NCBI GenBank assembly: GCA_041441915.1
Contig: JASDRS010000022.1
Span: forward strand, 62,001-126,000
DNA: 64,000 bases
Direction of reading: 5' to 3'
DNA from: UBA10365 sp041441915
Lineage (GTDB): Bacteria; Pseudomonadota; Alphaproteobacteria; Rhodobacterales; Rhodobacteraceae
In this document: positions 34,300 through 43,833 of the stretch, piece by piece
Position numbering within the stretch: position 1 is the stretch's first letter
Layout of the letters: each line of letters opens with the position of its first letter
Notes under the pieces: generated by a model
The model's database searches: none
What the model saw: the letters and a program-made list of their open reading frames with translations, nothing else
Told to the model about the DNA's origin: nothing
Translations under genes and position numbers: made by a program

Positions 34300-35805
34300 T
34301 CAGGAAATTTTACGTCCGCCTGCGTCCAAAAACCAATCATCAGGGTATGGATACCACCAATCGTGGCGCACCGGTTTGTGATCCAAAATCACCATCTTAG
34401 TACGCCGGAAAGTATCCAACCCCATGCGCCCAAGTTCACGCCCGATGCCAGAATTTTTCCACCCCCCAAACGGCAAGGCATCGTTGTCAATCATCGGGTT
34501 GTTGATCCAGACCATACCAGCCTCAAGGCGTTCATGCGCCTCATGGGCTTCTTCAAGCGACGTTGTGAAGATCGATGCCCCCAGTCCAAATTCGGACGCA
34601 TTGGCCCCCTCAATCGCGGCGTCAAAATCAGGCACACGTACGATAGCGACGACAGGGCCAAAGCATTCTTCATGCAGCAGCGCCATATCTGAGGTACAAT
34701 TTGTCAGGATAGTTGGCTCATAAAACCAACCGGTTTGATGCGCAGGCGGAATACGCCCGCCGCATTCGATTGTTGCGCCTTTTGCGACGGCATCGGCGAT
34801 CAGGCGTTCGACTTTGTCACGCGCAGCTTTGCTGACGAGCGGCCCAATTTCGGATTTATCTAACCCATTGCCAATACGCAGACGCGCGGTTTCAGCCTTG
34901 AAGGCTGCAACGAATGCGCCATGCACGCTGTCGACGACATAGATCCGTTCCGTCGAAGTACAAACCTGCCCTGTCATGTGGAACGCACCTGTCACAGCAC
35001 CAGCGGCAGCCACGTCAATCGGCGCATGCGCTGTGATAATCATGGGGTCAGAGCCGCCAGCCTCGATCACCGCAGGCTTCATCTTCGCCGCCGCCGCCAT
35101 TGCAACCGCTTGGCCAGCTGCGACTGATCCAGTGAAGGCCACCGCGTGGGTTTTATGGCTGGAAACCAACGCCTTTCCCACCTCCGCGTCCCCGGGCAAA
35201 CACGCGACAAGGCCCTCAGGCAAAGCCGCGAACACCTTCATGAACTCCATCGTTGACAGGGTTGTCGCTTCTGCGGGTTTGATGACGCAACCGTTGCCTG
35301 CAGCCAAAGACGCAGCAACGGTCCAGCACATCAAGAGCACAGGAAAATTGAACGGCATAATGTGAACAGACACACCCAGCGGTTCGTATTTGGCAAATTG
35401 CAACGATCCCACCTGCGTCGTACCCGCCACTTTGCCTGCCTCATCGCGAGCCATTTCTGCGTAGTAACGAAAGATCGGGGCGCAGTTTGCGAGTTCGCCA
35501 ATCGCTTCGGGAAAAGGCTTGCCCATCTCGCGGCTCATGATGATGGCACATTCGGTCAAATTCGCAGTCTCGATACCGTTTGCCAACGCATGCAACACAG
35601 CGGCACGCGATTTGGCATCGCAGACTTTCCACTTGGCTTGTGCAGTCGTCACTTGTGCAAGCGTCTCATTCAACTCGGCCTCACTCACCACGGCGCGGTT
35701 ACCAACATAGTTCAGCGTCGCAGGATCTTGAACTGCAACCCCTTCGCTTTTCGAAAGATGAAAATTAGGGTTGATAAAGTAAGTTGGCGTCTGGATATCG
35801 AGCAT
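34300..35805 (-). CDS. Aldehyde dehydrogenase, succinate-semialdehyde dehydrogenase-like
   Basis: A 501-residue ALDH. PFNFPVLLMCWTVAASLAAGN, the base in VIEAGGSDPMI and the nucleophile Cys in TGQVCTSTERIYVVDS are visible; MGKPFPEAIGEL and WINNPMIDNDALPFGG are of the short-loop SSADH type. The ATG at 35805 has aaagga upstream and avoids overlap with the kinase gene. A second ALDH in one operon suggests two successive aldehydes, for example an aminoaldehyde and then succinate semialdehyde, as in putrescine breakdown. Confidence 0.9.
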   Translation of the reverse strand: MLDIQTPTYFINPNFHLSKSEGVAVQDPATLNYVGNRAVVSEAELNETLAQVTTAQAKWKVCDAKSRAAVLHALANGIETANLTECAIIMSREMGKPFPEAIGELANCAPIFRYYAEMARDEAGKVAGTTQVGSLQFAKYEPLGVSVHIMPFNFPVLLMCWTVAASLAAGNGCVIKPAEATTLSTMEFMKVFAALPEGLVACLPGDAEVGKALVSSHKTHAVAFTGSVAAGQAVAMAAAAKMKPAVIEAGGSDPMIITAHAPIDVAAAGAVTGAFHMTGQVCTSTERIYVVDSVHGAFVAAFKAETARLRIGNGLDKSEIGPLVSKAARDKVERLIADAVAKGATIECGGRIPPAHQTGWFYEPTILTNCTSDMALLHEECFGPVVAIVRVPDFDAAIEGANASEFGLGASIFTTSLEEAHEAHERLEAGMVWINNPMIDNDALPFGGWKNSGIGRELGRMGLDTFRRTKMVILDHKPVRHDWWYPYPDDWFLDAGGRKIS

Positions 35806-35816
35806 GAAAATGTCCT

Positions 35817-36842
35817 TTACGGGTGTTCGGCCATTGCTGGACCGGCATCGCACCATCCAGGCAAGGTTGTGTCAAGAAAGTCTGAAATCTCAGATAGGTT
35901 TGCCATCCGCATTGCTACATGCAATTGGGCCGCGACGCGGGGCATGAAATTTAGATACCCTGGTTTATTGTCACGGATATTGAGCCGAGGAAACAGCCCC
36001 ATCAGGCGTGTGTGCCGTTGGGCGGCAAGCAGATAGTAGCGCTGCAAAATTGTATGTTCCGTACCACAAGACGATGGAGCTGCATCGAGGTAACGGCGCA
36101 GCATTGCATCCTCTAATCCGTCCGCAAGATCACGGCGCGCGTCTTGCAAGAGCGACATCAGATCGTATTCCGCTGGCCCCAAAACACCGTCTTGGAAGTC
36201 AAGTAAACCACAGGCAGAAACGCCTTTACGCCCCTCAAGAAGCATCAAGTTATCCACATGAAAATCACGTAAAACTAATGCCTTAGGTGCATCTAAAACG
36301 GGCGCTAGCGCCCTGCCCCAAAGATCGCGAAACGTGGCCTCAAAACCTACTACATCAATCGATGGAGCAAACACAGGAACGAACCACTGCGAAAAGATCG
36401 ATACTTCGTCTAAGATCAGGGCCACGTCATATGCGGGAACAGTGATGGCTGTGGCGGTCGGCGCGCTGTGCAAATGCACCAAGGCATCAATGGCAAGTTC
36501 ATACAGGGCTTTTTCGTCACGACCTGCGCCCAGCAATTTGCCATATGTCGCAGTCCCAAAATCCTCGATCAGGACCAAGCCCACCGTCGGATCAGCCCCA
36601 AATACGCGTGGCGCGCTAAGGCCAAGGCCGTTGAGGTGTCGGGCCAACCGAATGAAGGCCGCTAAACCTACATGGTCTGTTCGGTCCTCCATCAACAGGC
36701 GATCAGCGCCAGCCACCCGGAAATAGCGACGCGGCGACGCGTCACTTGGCAAAGCCACAAGGTCAGCTTCGCTGTGCCCGTGTCGGGCCAAGAACGTGGC
36801 AATCAGCTTTTCAAGCATCGATGGGGCACCCACAGTAGTCAT
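35817..36842 (-). CDS. AmgK-like anomeric sugar kinase (aminoglycoside phosphotransferase fold)
   Basis: A 341-residue APH-fold kinase. It shows SDASPRRYFRVAG with LLMEDR, then the catalytic loop VLRDFHVDNLMLLEGR (Asp base in RDFHxDN) and the metal motif LLDFQDGVLGPAEYDLMSLLQDARRD. These are the features of AmgK, which phosphorylates N-acetylmuramate or GlcNAc at the anomeric carbon for MurU. Such kinases usually sit beside tsaE in alphaproteobacteria, so this is a displaced paralogue. Its sugar is unknown. It overlaps the cupin gene by four bases. Confidence 0.85.
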   Translation of the reverse strand: MTTVGAPSMLEKLIATFLARHGHSEADLVALPSDASPRRYFRVAGADRLLMEDRTDHVGLAAFIRLARHLNGLGLSAPRVFGADPTVGLVLIEDFGTATYGKLLGAGRDEKALYELAIDALVHLHSAPTATAITVPAYDVALILDEVSIFSQWFVPVFAPSIDVVGFEATFRDLWGRALAPVLDAPKALVLRDFHVDNLMLLEGRKGVSACGLLDFQDGVLGPAEYDLMSLLQDARRDLADGLEDAMLRRYLDAAPSSCGTEHTILQRYYLLAAQRHTRLMGLFPRLNIRDNKPGYLNFMPRVAAQLHVAMRMANLSEISDFLDTTLPGWCDAGPAMAEHP

Positions 36843-37183
36843 CGGATCATATAGACCTTTTTAATGGTTTCATGAACTGTGCAAACGCCTTTCCAATCTT
36901 TTGGGAAAAACACGGCAGTATCGGGGGTGACTTTGATCATATCACCGCTTTCGTGGACATAGGTACAGCGCCCCTCAAGAAAGTGGCAGAGTTCGTCGCT
37001 GGTCACGTGGCATTCCCACTTGCCTGGCCTACAGATCCACAGACCGCATTCAGATTGCCCATCTCGGCCTTTGTGAAGGACGACGCCACTAACCTGTGAC
37101 TCCCCTTCGACCATGGTGGGGATGATCCCCCAATCGACAGTTTCAGTGATCTCAAGCGGGTTGCGCATTACAGGAGTTTTCAT
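36839..37183 (-). CDS. Cupin_3 (DUF861) protein, second copy
   Basis: A 114-residue cupin closely related to the next one at 37194: both share VDWGIIPTMVEGxSQ / VDWGVQPDMVEGTSQ, HKGxD, GxWxCxPGxW and SDELCHFLEGRCTYVHESGD. The metal ligands would be in the DELCH segment. The pair looks like a local duplication. Function unknown; the same domain carries ureidoglycine aminohydrolase. Confidence 0.85.
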   Translation of the reverse strand: MKTPVMRNPLEITETVDWGIIPTMVEGESQVSGVVLHKGRDGQSECGLWICRPGKWECHVTSDELCHFLEGRCTYVHESGDMIKVTPDTAVFFPKDWKGVCTVHETIKKVYMIR

Positions 37184-37193
37184 AAGTTTGGCC

Positions 37194-37553
37194 TCAAGTC
37201 AGCATGTAGATATTGCGAATAGTTTCAAAGATTTCTGCCTCACCCGACCACCCTTTAGGGAACAGCACACATGTGCCTGCAGTGACCTCAATCACCTCGC
37301 CATTGTCATGGATATAGCGCGCGCGGCCAGACACAAAATGGCAGAACTCGTCGCGTGGCAGTGACAACCGCCACCGCCCCGGGGTGCAATCCCAAATTCC
37401 CGTTTCAGGGATATTGTCGGGTCCCTTGTGCAGCAAACGCCCCATGGATTGTGAGGTACCCTCTACCATGTCGGGCTGCACGCCCCAATCAACAAGATCA
37501 TCAAATGTGCTCGCGTTATGGATGTGCGGGGCGCTTGACTTTAGATGGCTCAC
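37194..37553 (-). CDS. Cupin_3 (DUF861) protein, first copy
   Basis: A 119-residue cupin. It has GIWDCTPGRWRLSLPRDEFCHFVSGRA and a late VLFPKGWSGEAEIFETIRNIYML, the same end as the 36839 protein. Its ATG overlaps the stop of the glycosyltransferase gene by four bases, so the two are translationally coupled. That coupling, together with duplication, suggests a heteromeric cupin acting on the glycosylated substrate. No reaction can be named. Confidence 0.85.
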   Translation of the reverse strand: MSHLKSSAPHIHNASTFDDLVDWGVQPDMVEGTSQSMGRLLHKGPDNIPETGIWDCTPGRWRLSLPRDEFCHFVSGRARYIHDNGEVIEVTAGTCVLFPKGWSGEAEIFETIRNIYMLT

Positions 37554-38827
37554 TTGAGCAACCCCGCAAGCAGATTCGCAGCCTTCACCGGTCCTTCACA
37601 GGACTGCATGTGGGTGGAAATTTTGCCCAGCTTGTCGGCCATGCCGGCGTCGGTCAGGCAGGTTTCGATCTTGGATATCATCTCGTCATCCATCCATTCA
37701 TAACGATCTGAACGGAAGCCATAACCAGTTTCTTGCACGCGCATCGCGTTGTCGTGGCCATCCCAAACATAGGGCATGATGATCGCAGGCTTACCGAAAT
37801 ACAGGCATTCAGTAAAAGAGTTGTTACCGCCATGGTGGATGACCGCATCAACTTGTGGAATGACTGATGGCTGTGGATACCAGCCTTCAATGATGACATT
37901 GGGCGGAATGTCGTCGTATTCCGCTTTGTAATCCCCAACATTGACCAAAGCACGGTAGCGCGATTTACCAACCAGCGTAATGAGCCGCTTAAGTAAATCG
38001 GTGTCACCTGCCCCAAGCGATCCGAAAGAGATATACAGCAGCGGAGCGTCGTTGTTCGCCGCAAATTCCGGTACAGTATAGGGTTCATCTTCGCGTACAC
38101 AGCCTTCAAGATACTGGAACTGCGCAGGGTCCAGTGGCGTATCGCGCTTGTAAGTCAGCGGTTTTGGATACAGCATCATGTTCATGTGAGGTGAAGCTTC
38201 AAAGAACTCACCCAACTTATAAGCATCTTCGCCACAGGTCGCGAGGAAATCGTTGAAATCGGCGTGAATGGGCGCGATGACCTCTTCGAATTTGGCACGG
38301 AAGGCGGCGTGCCCTGCAGTGTCAGATTCCGACATACCAGACAGATGTGGTGGAATTGCAGGGTCTTCGATTTCATTTTCAGAACACGAAATGATCCGCA
38401 CCCATGGCACGCCATACTGTTTAATTGCTGGAAACAAGATGACGTTGTCGACGGCGATCACATCAGGTTTGATTTTGGCAAGAACGCTTGGCAAATCCTT
38501 TTCGGCCCACTTAGCGCTGTCAACAATCGCTTCCCAGCATTCCTTGACGTAGTTGTCGATTTGGTCAATCGGGGCTTTGCTAAAGTTGGGGATGTGGCCA
38601 TTAATGAAATCTTCCCAGAACTTGGCCATTTGATCTGCGGGCATTGGTTCTGACAGGGCGACGGGATGCGCCTCAAAACCATAACCTTGGTAGATTTCAA
38701 CAAACCCAGGGTCTGACAAAAAGACGGCTTTGTGGCCCATTGCGGTGATGGCTTGGGCAATACCAACCGAGTTCAGCGCGGGGCCAAAGGCGGCTTCGGG
38801 GAAGAAGGCAAAAGTTTTCTGTTCCAT
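37550..38827 (-). CDS. GT1-family (UGT/MGT-like) glycosyltransferase A
   Basis: A 425-residue GT-B fold enzyme. The C-terminal donor domain has YISFGSLG (266-272), GWYPQPSVIPQVDAVI and HHGGNNSFTE (331-340), the UDP-sugar-binding signature of macrolide-type glycosyltransferases. Two deviations: the segment normally reading DQ..NA is WDGHDNA (355-361), so the sugar-contacting Gln is Gly, and the N-terminal motif that usually holds the catalytic His (GHxNP) reads GPALNS. ggaga precedes the ATG. It shares these changes with the enzyme at 43830. Acceptor unknown; an imported amine is inferred. Confidence 0.88.
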   Translation of the reverse strand: MEQKTFAFFPEAAFGPALNSVGIAQAITAMGHKAVFLSDPGFVEIYQGYGFEAHPVALSEPMPADQMAKFWEDFINGHIPNFSKAPIDQIDNYVKECWEAIVDSAKWAEKDLPSVLAKIKPDVIAVDNVILFPAIKQYGVPWVRIISCSENEIEDPAIPPHLSGMSESDTAGHAAFRAKFEEVIAPIHADFNDFLATCGEDAYKLGEFFEASPHMNMMLYPKPLTYKRDTPLDPAQFQYLEGCVREDEPYTVPEFAANNDAPLLYISFGSLGAGDTDLLKRLITLVGKSRYRALVNVGDYKAEYDDIPPNVIIEGWYPQPSVIPQVDAVIHHGGNNSFTECLYFGKPAIIMPYVWDGHDNAMRVQETGYGFRSDRYEWMDDEMISKIETCLTDAGMADKLGKISTHMQSCEGPVKAANLLAGLLK

Positions 38828-38858
38828 GGGTGTCTCCTTGTCGTGTTTGGTTTTGATC

Positions 38859-39917
38859 TTAAGCAGGTAAAATATGTGTATCTTTAGCAGACCAGCTCAC
38901 GGTAATCTGTTGGCCTCCAGCGGGGTTATGCTCCTCCACCACATCAGCGGTCATACGTGCGATGATCGGCGCGTCGGTGGCATCAGTCTTGATGTGCAAT
39001 AGTAGGTCAAGACCGTGGTAAGCGATGGCAGAGATCACGCCGCTTACCGAGTTGTCGCCCGCACCTCCTATCGCAAGGCGCTCAGGTCGGATTGCCGCCA
39101 CAGCACTTCCCAAAACGGGGGCGTTGATGCGCGTTGCTTTGATCGAGCCCCCGTTTGCCATCACAAAATCATCACCATCTTTGGTAACAGGCAGAAAGTT
39201 CATTACCCCGATGAAATCAGCAGCAAAGCGGGTCTCAGGTGCCTCATAAATCTCTTGCGGTGTGCCGATTTGCAGCAGTCCACCGTCTTTCATGATGGCG
39301 ATGCGGTCTGCCATCACCAGCGCCTCTTCTTGGTCATGAGTCACTATAATGAAAGTGATCCCGAACTCGGCTTGCAAGCGTTTCAGCTCCAGCTGCATTT
39401 CACTGCGCAACTTCTTGTCCAATGCGCCAAGCGGTTCATCCAGCAGCAAAACCTTAGGTCGTTTGACCAAAGCCCGCGCCAAAGCGACACGCTGGCGTTG
39501 CCCCCCTGACAATTGATCCGGTTTACGCTTGGCCAAATGACCCAGCTGAATCACTTGCAAGATCTCATCAACCCTGTCTTTGATCTGCGCCTTTGGCAGC
39601 TTATCCATCTCAAGACCGTAAGCAATATTTTGAGCAACGGTCATGTGAGGAAACAGTGCATAGGATTGGAACATTAAGTTCACGGGCCGTTGGTTCGGCG
39701 GTTGCTGCACGATGCTGGTACCCTCTAATTGCACGTCGCCCCCGCTCAATTTCTCAAACCCTGCAAGAATGCGCAGCAGCGTGGTTTTGCCACTGCCCGA
39801 TGCCCCCAATAAAGCAAAGAACTCATTTTCGTAGATGTCCAAACTGACGCCCGAAACCGCTTTGACGGTGCCGAAATTCTTTTGGACATTTTGGATGCTC
39901 AGAAACGGTTGACTCAT
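38859..39917 (-). CDS. potA: Spermidine/putrescine-type ABC transporter ATP-binding protein
   Basis: A 352-residue protein: Walker A GASGSGKTT, Q loop, signature LSGGQRQRVALARAL, Walker B VLLLDEPLGALD, the H loop THDQEEALVMADR, and a C-terminal TOBE domain (from about residue 240). It overlaps the second permease gene by four bases (ATGA). It energises the importer encoded by the next three genes to the right. Confidence 0.92.
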   Translation of the reverse strand: MSQPFLSIQNVQKNFGTVKAVSGVSLDIYENEFFALLGASGSGKTTLLRILAGFEKLSGGDVQLEGTSIVQQPPNQRPVNLMFQSYALFPHMTVAQNIAYGLEMDKLPKAQIKDRVDEILQVIQLGHLAKRKPDQLSGGQRQRVALARALVKRPKVLLLDEPLGALDKKLRSEMQLELKRLQAEFGITFIIVTHDQEEALVMADRIAIMKDGGLLQIGTPQEIYEAPETRFAADFIGVMNFLPVTKDGDDFVMANGGSIKATRINAPVLGSAVAAIRPERLAIGGAGDNSVSGVISAIAYHGLDLLLHIKTDATDAPIIARMTADVVEEHNPAGGQQITVSWSAKDTHILPA

Positions 39918-40705
39918 TGTCCTGGTAGACCTCCTTTGTTCAGGCGCTGCGAAAGGGCAAGAGCAATCACTGAAACAGACATAACGATAGTGGCGAGTGC
40001 GTTGATTTCAGGCGTCACACCAAAACGGATCATCGCGTAAATTTGCATTGGTAGTGTGATCGAAGACCGTCCTGCCCCTGCCGTGAAGAATGCGATGATG
40101 AACTCATCAACCGACAGTGTGAACGCCAGCAATCCACCGGCCAGAATAGCGGGCATCAGTACGGGCATCACGACACGGTATAGGGTGGTGAACGTCGAAG
40201 CCCCAAGATCAGAAGAGGCCTCAATAATAGACCAATCAAAGCTTTTCAGCCGCGCCCGCACCACGGCACAAACAAACGCAAGATTAAACACAACGTGACT
40301 AACGATGATCGTATGCAGCCCCATTTTGACACCCAACAGAGAAAAAAAGCTGAGTAATGCAATCGCCAGAACGATGTCAGGAATAATCATCGGGGCAAAA
40401 ATTACCGTCTCAAGCCACTTGCCATTGCGCCGCCGGATTTCGACCCCTATCGCCAGCAACGTCCCCAAAAGGGTCGAGAACACAGTCGAGAAAATCGCGA
40501 CTACCAACGTGTTGCCAGCCGCCCGTAAAATATCATCGTTTTCCAACAATGCGCCGTACCATTTGAACGAAAATCCGGTCCATGCGGTGGGCAAACCGCC
40601 CTCATTGAACGACAGGCCAACCAGTACTGAAATCGGGATGTAGAGAAAGGCAAAGACGACGCCAAGGATCAGCAGCATCAAGCGGAAGGTGTTGCGTTCA
40701 ACCAT
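39914..40705 (-). CDS. potC: Spermidine/putrescine-type ABC transporter permease II
   Basis: A 263-residue membrane protein with six predicted helices and the EAA loop EASSDLGASTFTTLYRVVMPVLMPAI that contacts the ATPase. The ATG at 40705 is preferred since gagggg lies upstream; it overlaps the permease I stop by eight bases. Confidence 0.9.
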   Translation of the reverse strand: MVERNTFRLMLLILGVVFAFLYIPISVLVGLSFNEGGLPTAWTGFSFKWYGALLENDDILRAAGNTLVVAIFSTVFSTLLGTLLAIGVEIRRRNGKWLETVIFAPMIIPDIVLAIALLSFFSLLGVKMGLHTIIVSHVVFNLAFVCAVVRARLKSFDWSIIEASSDLGASTFTTLYRVVMPVLMPAILAGGLLAFTLSVDEFIIAFFTAGAGRSSITLPMQIYAMIRFGVTPEINALATIVMSVSVIALALSQRLNKGGLPGQ

Positions 40706-41561
40706 TGCCTTGCCCCTCTTTTGCACCCGAGGCGCGTTCAGCCACCACGGCCTGCGCCATCAGCAGACCAAGCATCACGGCAATCAACACCATCGAAAGA
40801 GCCGCCCCGAATGGCCAGTCGTTTGCGGTCAGAAATTGAGCGTAGACAAGGTTACCGATCATCTGGAATTGACCACCACCCAACAAGGCAGGCGTCACGA
40901 AGTTACCAATCGACAGGACAAACACAAAGACAAATCCCGTCGCAATCCCAGGCACCGTCATCGGCAGGGTAATACGGCGAAACGTGGTCCATGCGGAGGC
41001 CCCAAGGTCGCGGGAAGCCTCGGTGATTTCGGGGTTCAATCGTGACAGTGGTGCGTAGCAGCTGAGGATCACAAAGGGTAAATAGTTGTAAACAAGTCCG
41101 ATCACCACGGCCTCTTCGGTGTAAAGCATGCTAGGTAATTCGCCTTGATACCCGACCCATCGCGCAAAGTTCACGATCAAACCTTCGCGGTTCAGTAGCA
41201 CGATCCACGCATATGTGCGCACCAGATAGTTCGACCAGAAAGGCAAAACGGCGAAGAACAACAATAAAGGTTGATTGCGGCGTGGCATGGCAGCAATGGC
41301 ATAGGCCGCCGCATAGCCCAGAACACAGGCAATGCCGGCGGATAGGCCAGCGATACCTGCGGATTTCAGGAAAATGTTAAAATAAAGCGGGTCGAACACC
41401 AACGTGAGGTTCTCAAGCGTCCATGTATATTCAATGCCACCATAAATCCCACGCCGAAAAAACGCCAGCACTAGGATCAGTGCACAGGGCACCACCATCA
41501 GGGCGAATAGCCACAATATCGCAGGCGACATCAATATCAGGGGGCGGCGATCGGAGGACAT
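40698..41561 (-). CDS. potB: Spermidine/putrescine-type ABC transporter permease I
   Basis: A 287-residue membrane protein with six predicted helices and the EAA loop EASRDLGASAWTTFRRITLPMTVPG. An in-frame upstream start would add 23 residues; the ATG at 41561 has aagg nine bases ahead and puts the protein at normal length. Confidence 0.9.
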   Translation of the reverse strand: MSSDRRPLILMSPAILWLFALMVVPCALILVLAFFRRGIYGGIEYTWTLENLTLVFDPLYFNIFLKSAGIAGLSAGIACVLGYAAAYAIAAMPRRNQPLLLFFAVLPFWSNYLVRTYAWIVLLNREGLIVNFARWVGYQGELPSMLYTEEAVVIGLVYNYLPFVILSCYAPLSRLNPEITEASRDLGASAWTTFRRITLPMTVPGIATGFVFVFVLSIGNFVTPALLGGGQFQMIGNLVYAQFLTANDWPFGAALSMVLIAVMLGLLMAQAVVAERASGAKEGQGNG

Positions 41562-41651
41562 AGGGGGGACCTTCACTGGAAATATCCGGTGTTTATAAAG
41601 AAGGAGAAAATTCCCCCATGTGCGTTGCACCCGGGGGAAGTCAGGAAGATC

Positions 41652-42698
41652 TTAGTTTGCAGCTTTGATCTCAGACACAAGGCGTGAATAGTCACGTTGT
41701 GCTGCACCTACATCGCGCAACTGCTCAAACTTTAGCATTTCCACAGGTGCCATGCCCATGTTCGGGAATGTTTCGATCAAGCCAGCATCCACACCCTCCA
41801 TCGCGGCCTTATTCGGCACTTTGTACAGAATGTTTTCTGCAGCCCAACGATGGTTGTCGGCATCCAGAATGTAGTTCACGAAGTCATAAGCGGCTTCTTT
41901 ATGCGCAGACGCTTTCAGGATGACCATTGTGTCGACCCAGAGATCAGAACCTTCCGCTGGAATTGTGTATTTGATATCCGCATTTTCACCGATGCCATAG
42001 TTGCACCAGCCATCCCATGCTTGCACCAGCTCAGCTTCGCCAGACACCAATTTAGCGTAGAAAGTTGTATCGTCATAGGCGAGCAAGGTTTTCTTGGCTT
42101 CAATCAACAGGTCACGGACTTCTGCCATTTTCGCAGGATCAGTCTCATTGACGGAATAACCCAACTGCAACTGACCTGCGGCCAGAAGCCAACGGTCGGT
42201 GGCAAGCATTGTGGTTTTGCCCGCAACATCATCCGCAGGCATCAGCAAGTCACCCCAAGAGGTTGGCGCGTCCACAAGGTCGGAGCGATAGCAAAGACCT
42301 GTCGTGCCCCATGCATATGGCAAAGAGAACGTATTACCCGGATCGTGTGGCAACTGTGTCGCTTCGTCGAAAAGGTTTGCGATATTAGGAATCTTGGCGT
42401 GATCCAGTGTTTCAGCCAAGCCAAGGTTGTGCAGGACTTCTGCAAATGGCGAAGACACGAACACGACGTCGTAACCGACGCCTTTTGACGCGATCAATTT
42501 GCCCATAATTTCTTCGTTTGTAGCATGTAATACCAGTTCAGCCTCATTGCCGGACTCGGCATTAAAAGAGTCCATGGCGTCCGCAGCCATATATCCGTCC
42601 CAGTTGGAAACGGTTAGGGATTCCGCGAATGCAGGTGCGGTGAATGCGGTAAACGCCGCAACTGCAAAGGCGCTACTACGCAGGGAAAGTCGTAACAT
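41652..42698 (-). CDS. potD: Spermidine/putrescine-type periplasmic binding protein
   Basis: A 348-residue protein with a signal peptide cleaved after APAFA (residue about 25). The mature start SLTVSNWDGYMAADAMDSFNAESG is the PotD/PotF type, and VVFVSSPFAEVLHNLGLAETLDH and LPYAWGTTGLCYR follow. It is the first gene of the leftward operon, with the promoter in the 199-base gap before the divergent regulator. Whether putrescine, spermidine or another amine is bound cannot be read off. Confidence 0.9.
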   Translation of the reverse strand: MLRLSLRSSAFAVAAFTAFTAPAFAESLTVSNWDGYMAADAMDSFNAESGNEAELVLHATNEEIMGKLIASKGVGYDVVFVSSPFAEVLHNLGLAETLDHAKIPNIANLFDEATQLPHDPGNTFSLPYAWGTTGLCYRSDLVDAPTSWGDLLMPADDVAGKTTMLATDRWLLAAGQLQLGYSVNETDPAKMAEVRDLLIEAKKTLLAYDDTTFYAKLVSGEAELVQAWDGWCNYGIGENADIKYTIPAEGSDLWVDTMVILKASAHKEAAYDFVNYILDADNHRWAAENILYKVPNKAAMEGVDAGLIETFPNMGMAPVEMLKFEQLRDVGAAQRDYSRLVSEIKAAN

Positions 42699-42897
42699 CT
42701 AAAGTACCTCCAAGGTGGTTATTTCGGTTGGATGCCACCCCGAAGGGCTGGCTATTTTTTGTTTGCGTTTCTCAGTTGACGCTGCACATCAGTATTAGTA
42801 CAAAAAAATATACGTCAATTTGTTTTTACAGTCTTTTTTATTCAGACTGCAGTGTGCAAAAAAAATTGGCCCCAAACAGCGACTTCACAAAAGGACA

Positions 42898-43833
42898 ATG
42901 ATGCAAAAGCCCCGCAGTAATGCCCGCCAGAACCACTTAAAGCTGGCTCGGAAAATCGCCAATATTCTTCTGGAACGGGGCTTCATCCAAGGCGATCACC
43001 TACCAGAATCCACACTGTCTGAGGCTTGCGGTGTGTCACGAACCCCTATTCGGTCAGCCCTTAAATTATTGGAAAATAACAATATTGTAAAACGTCGCGA
43101 TGAAGGTGGATACTTCTTGCACGTGCCGCCCGAAAACATGACCTCAGAAGGGCTATCAAATCTGGAGGAAACAGAAGACTCGCTCGCCGTACGCATTTTA
43201 TCAGATCGCGCCGAACGTAGAATTACCGATTTGCAGTCTGTCAGTGCACTTGTACGCCGTTATGAAGCGCCACGCTCATCAGTACTAAATGCGTTAAAAA
43301 TACTAAGTGGCGACGGTTTAGCTGTGCAGCTACCCGGACGCGCGTGGGCGTTCCAGCCGATTCTGGATACGCCAAACGCGCTTAAAGACAGTATAGATTT
43401 TCGCATGTCGCTCGAACCACAAGCCATCATCGCCCCTGGATTTCAGATGGACAGTCAAAAAACAGGACTGCTGCGCCAACAGCTGGAAGAATTTTCACAA
43501 CGCCCCGATGGTGCTCTGAGCGCAGTGGCATTTTTGCGCCTAGACTGCGCCTTTCACAGCTTTATCGCCGAAAGCTCAGGCAACCGTTTTGCAAAAGGGG
43601 CCCTGCTGGCCCATCAACGGCTACGCCTGTCTACGCAGAAGAACCAATCTATACCTGATTTTCGCCTGCGCCAGTCGTTGGAAGAGCATCTTGATATCCT
43701 TGATAGCCTTGAAAGGTCCCAACTTAAGCTTGCTGCCGATCAAATGATAGTACATTTGCGCCGCAGTCAAATTCGCAAACCACAAACCATCAATCGTGGG
43801 ATCCTACCCATGAGACGAGGAGCACCAGCATGA
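42898..43833 (+). CDS. GntR-type regulator with two winged helices and an FCD domain
   Basis: A 311-residue protein; the ATG at 42898 follows aaagga at 42890-42895. The first winged helix is KLARKIANILLERGFIQGDHL..LSEACGVSRTPIRSALKLLENNNIV (residues about 14-70). A second, weaker one, ISDRAERRITDLQSVSALVRRYEAPRSSVLNALKILSGDGLAVQL (about 105-155), precedes the FCD-like domain (IDFRMSLEPQAI, RLDCAFHSFIAESSGN). Canonical FadR-class proteins have one. It is divergent from the Pot-type importer operon and overlaps the second glycosyltransferase by four bases, so it is its likely regulator. Confidence 0.85.
   Translation: MMQKPRSNARQNHLKLARKIANILLERGFIQGDHLPESTLSEACGVSRTPIRSALKLLENNNIVKRRDEGGYFLHVPPENMTSEGLSNLEETEDSLAVRILSDRAERRITDLQSVSALVRRYEAPRSSVLNALKILSGDGLAVQLPGRAWAFQPILDTPNALKDSIDFRMSLEPQAIIAPGFQMDSQKTGLLRQQLEEFSQRPDGALSAVAFLRLDCAFHSFIAESSGNRFAKGALLAHQRLRLSTQKNQSIPDFRLRQSLEEHLDILDSLERSQLKLAADQMIVHLRRSQIRKPQTINRGILPMRRGAPA

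Noticed and set aside
35362..36036. A 224-codon plus-strand frame across the kinase/aldehyde dehydrogenase junction
   Set aside because: It is antisense to two well-supported genes and has no recognisable family.
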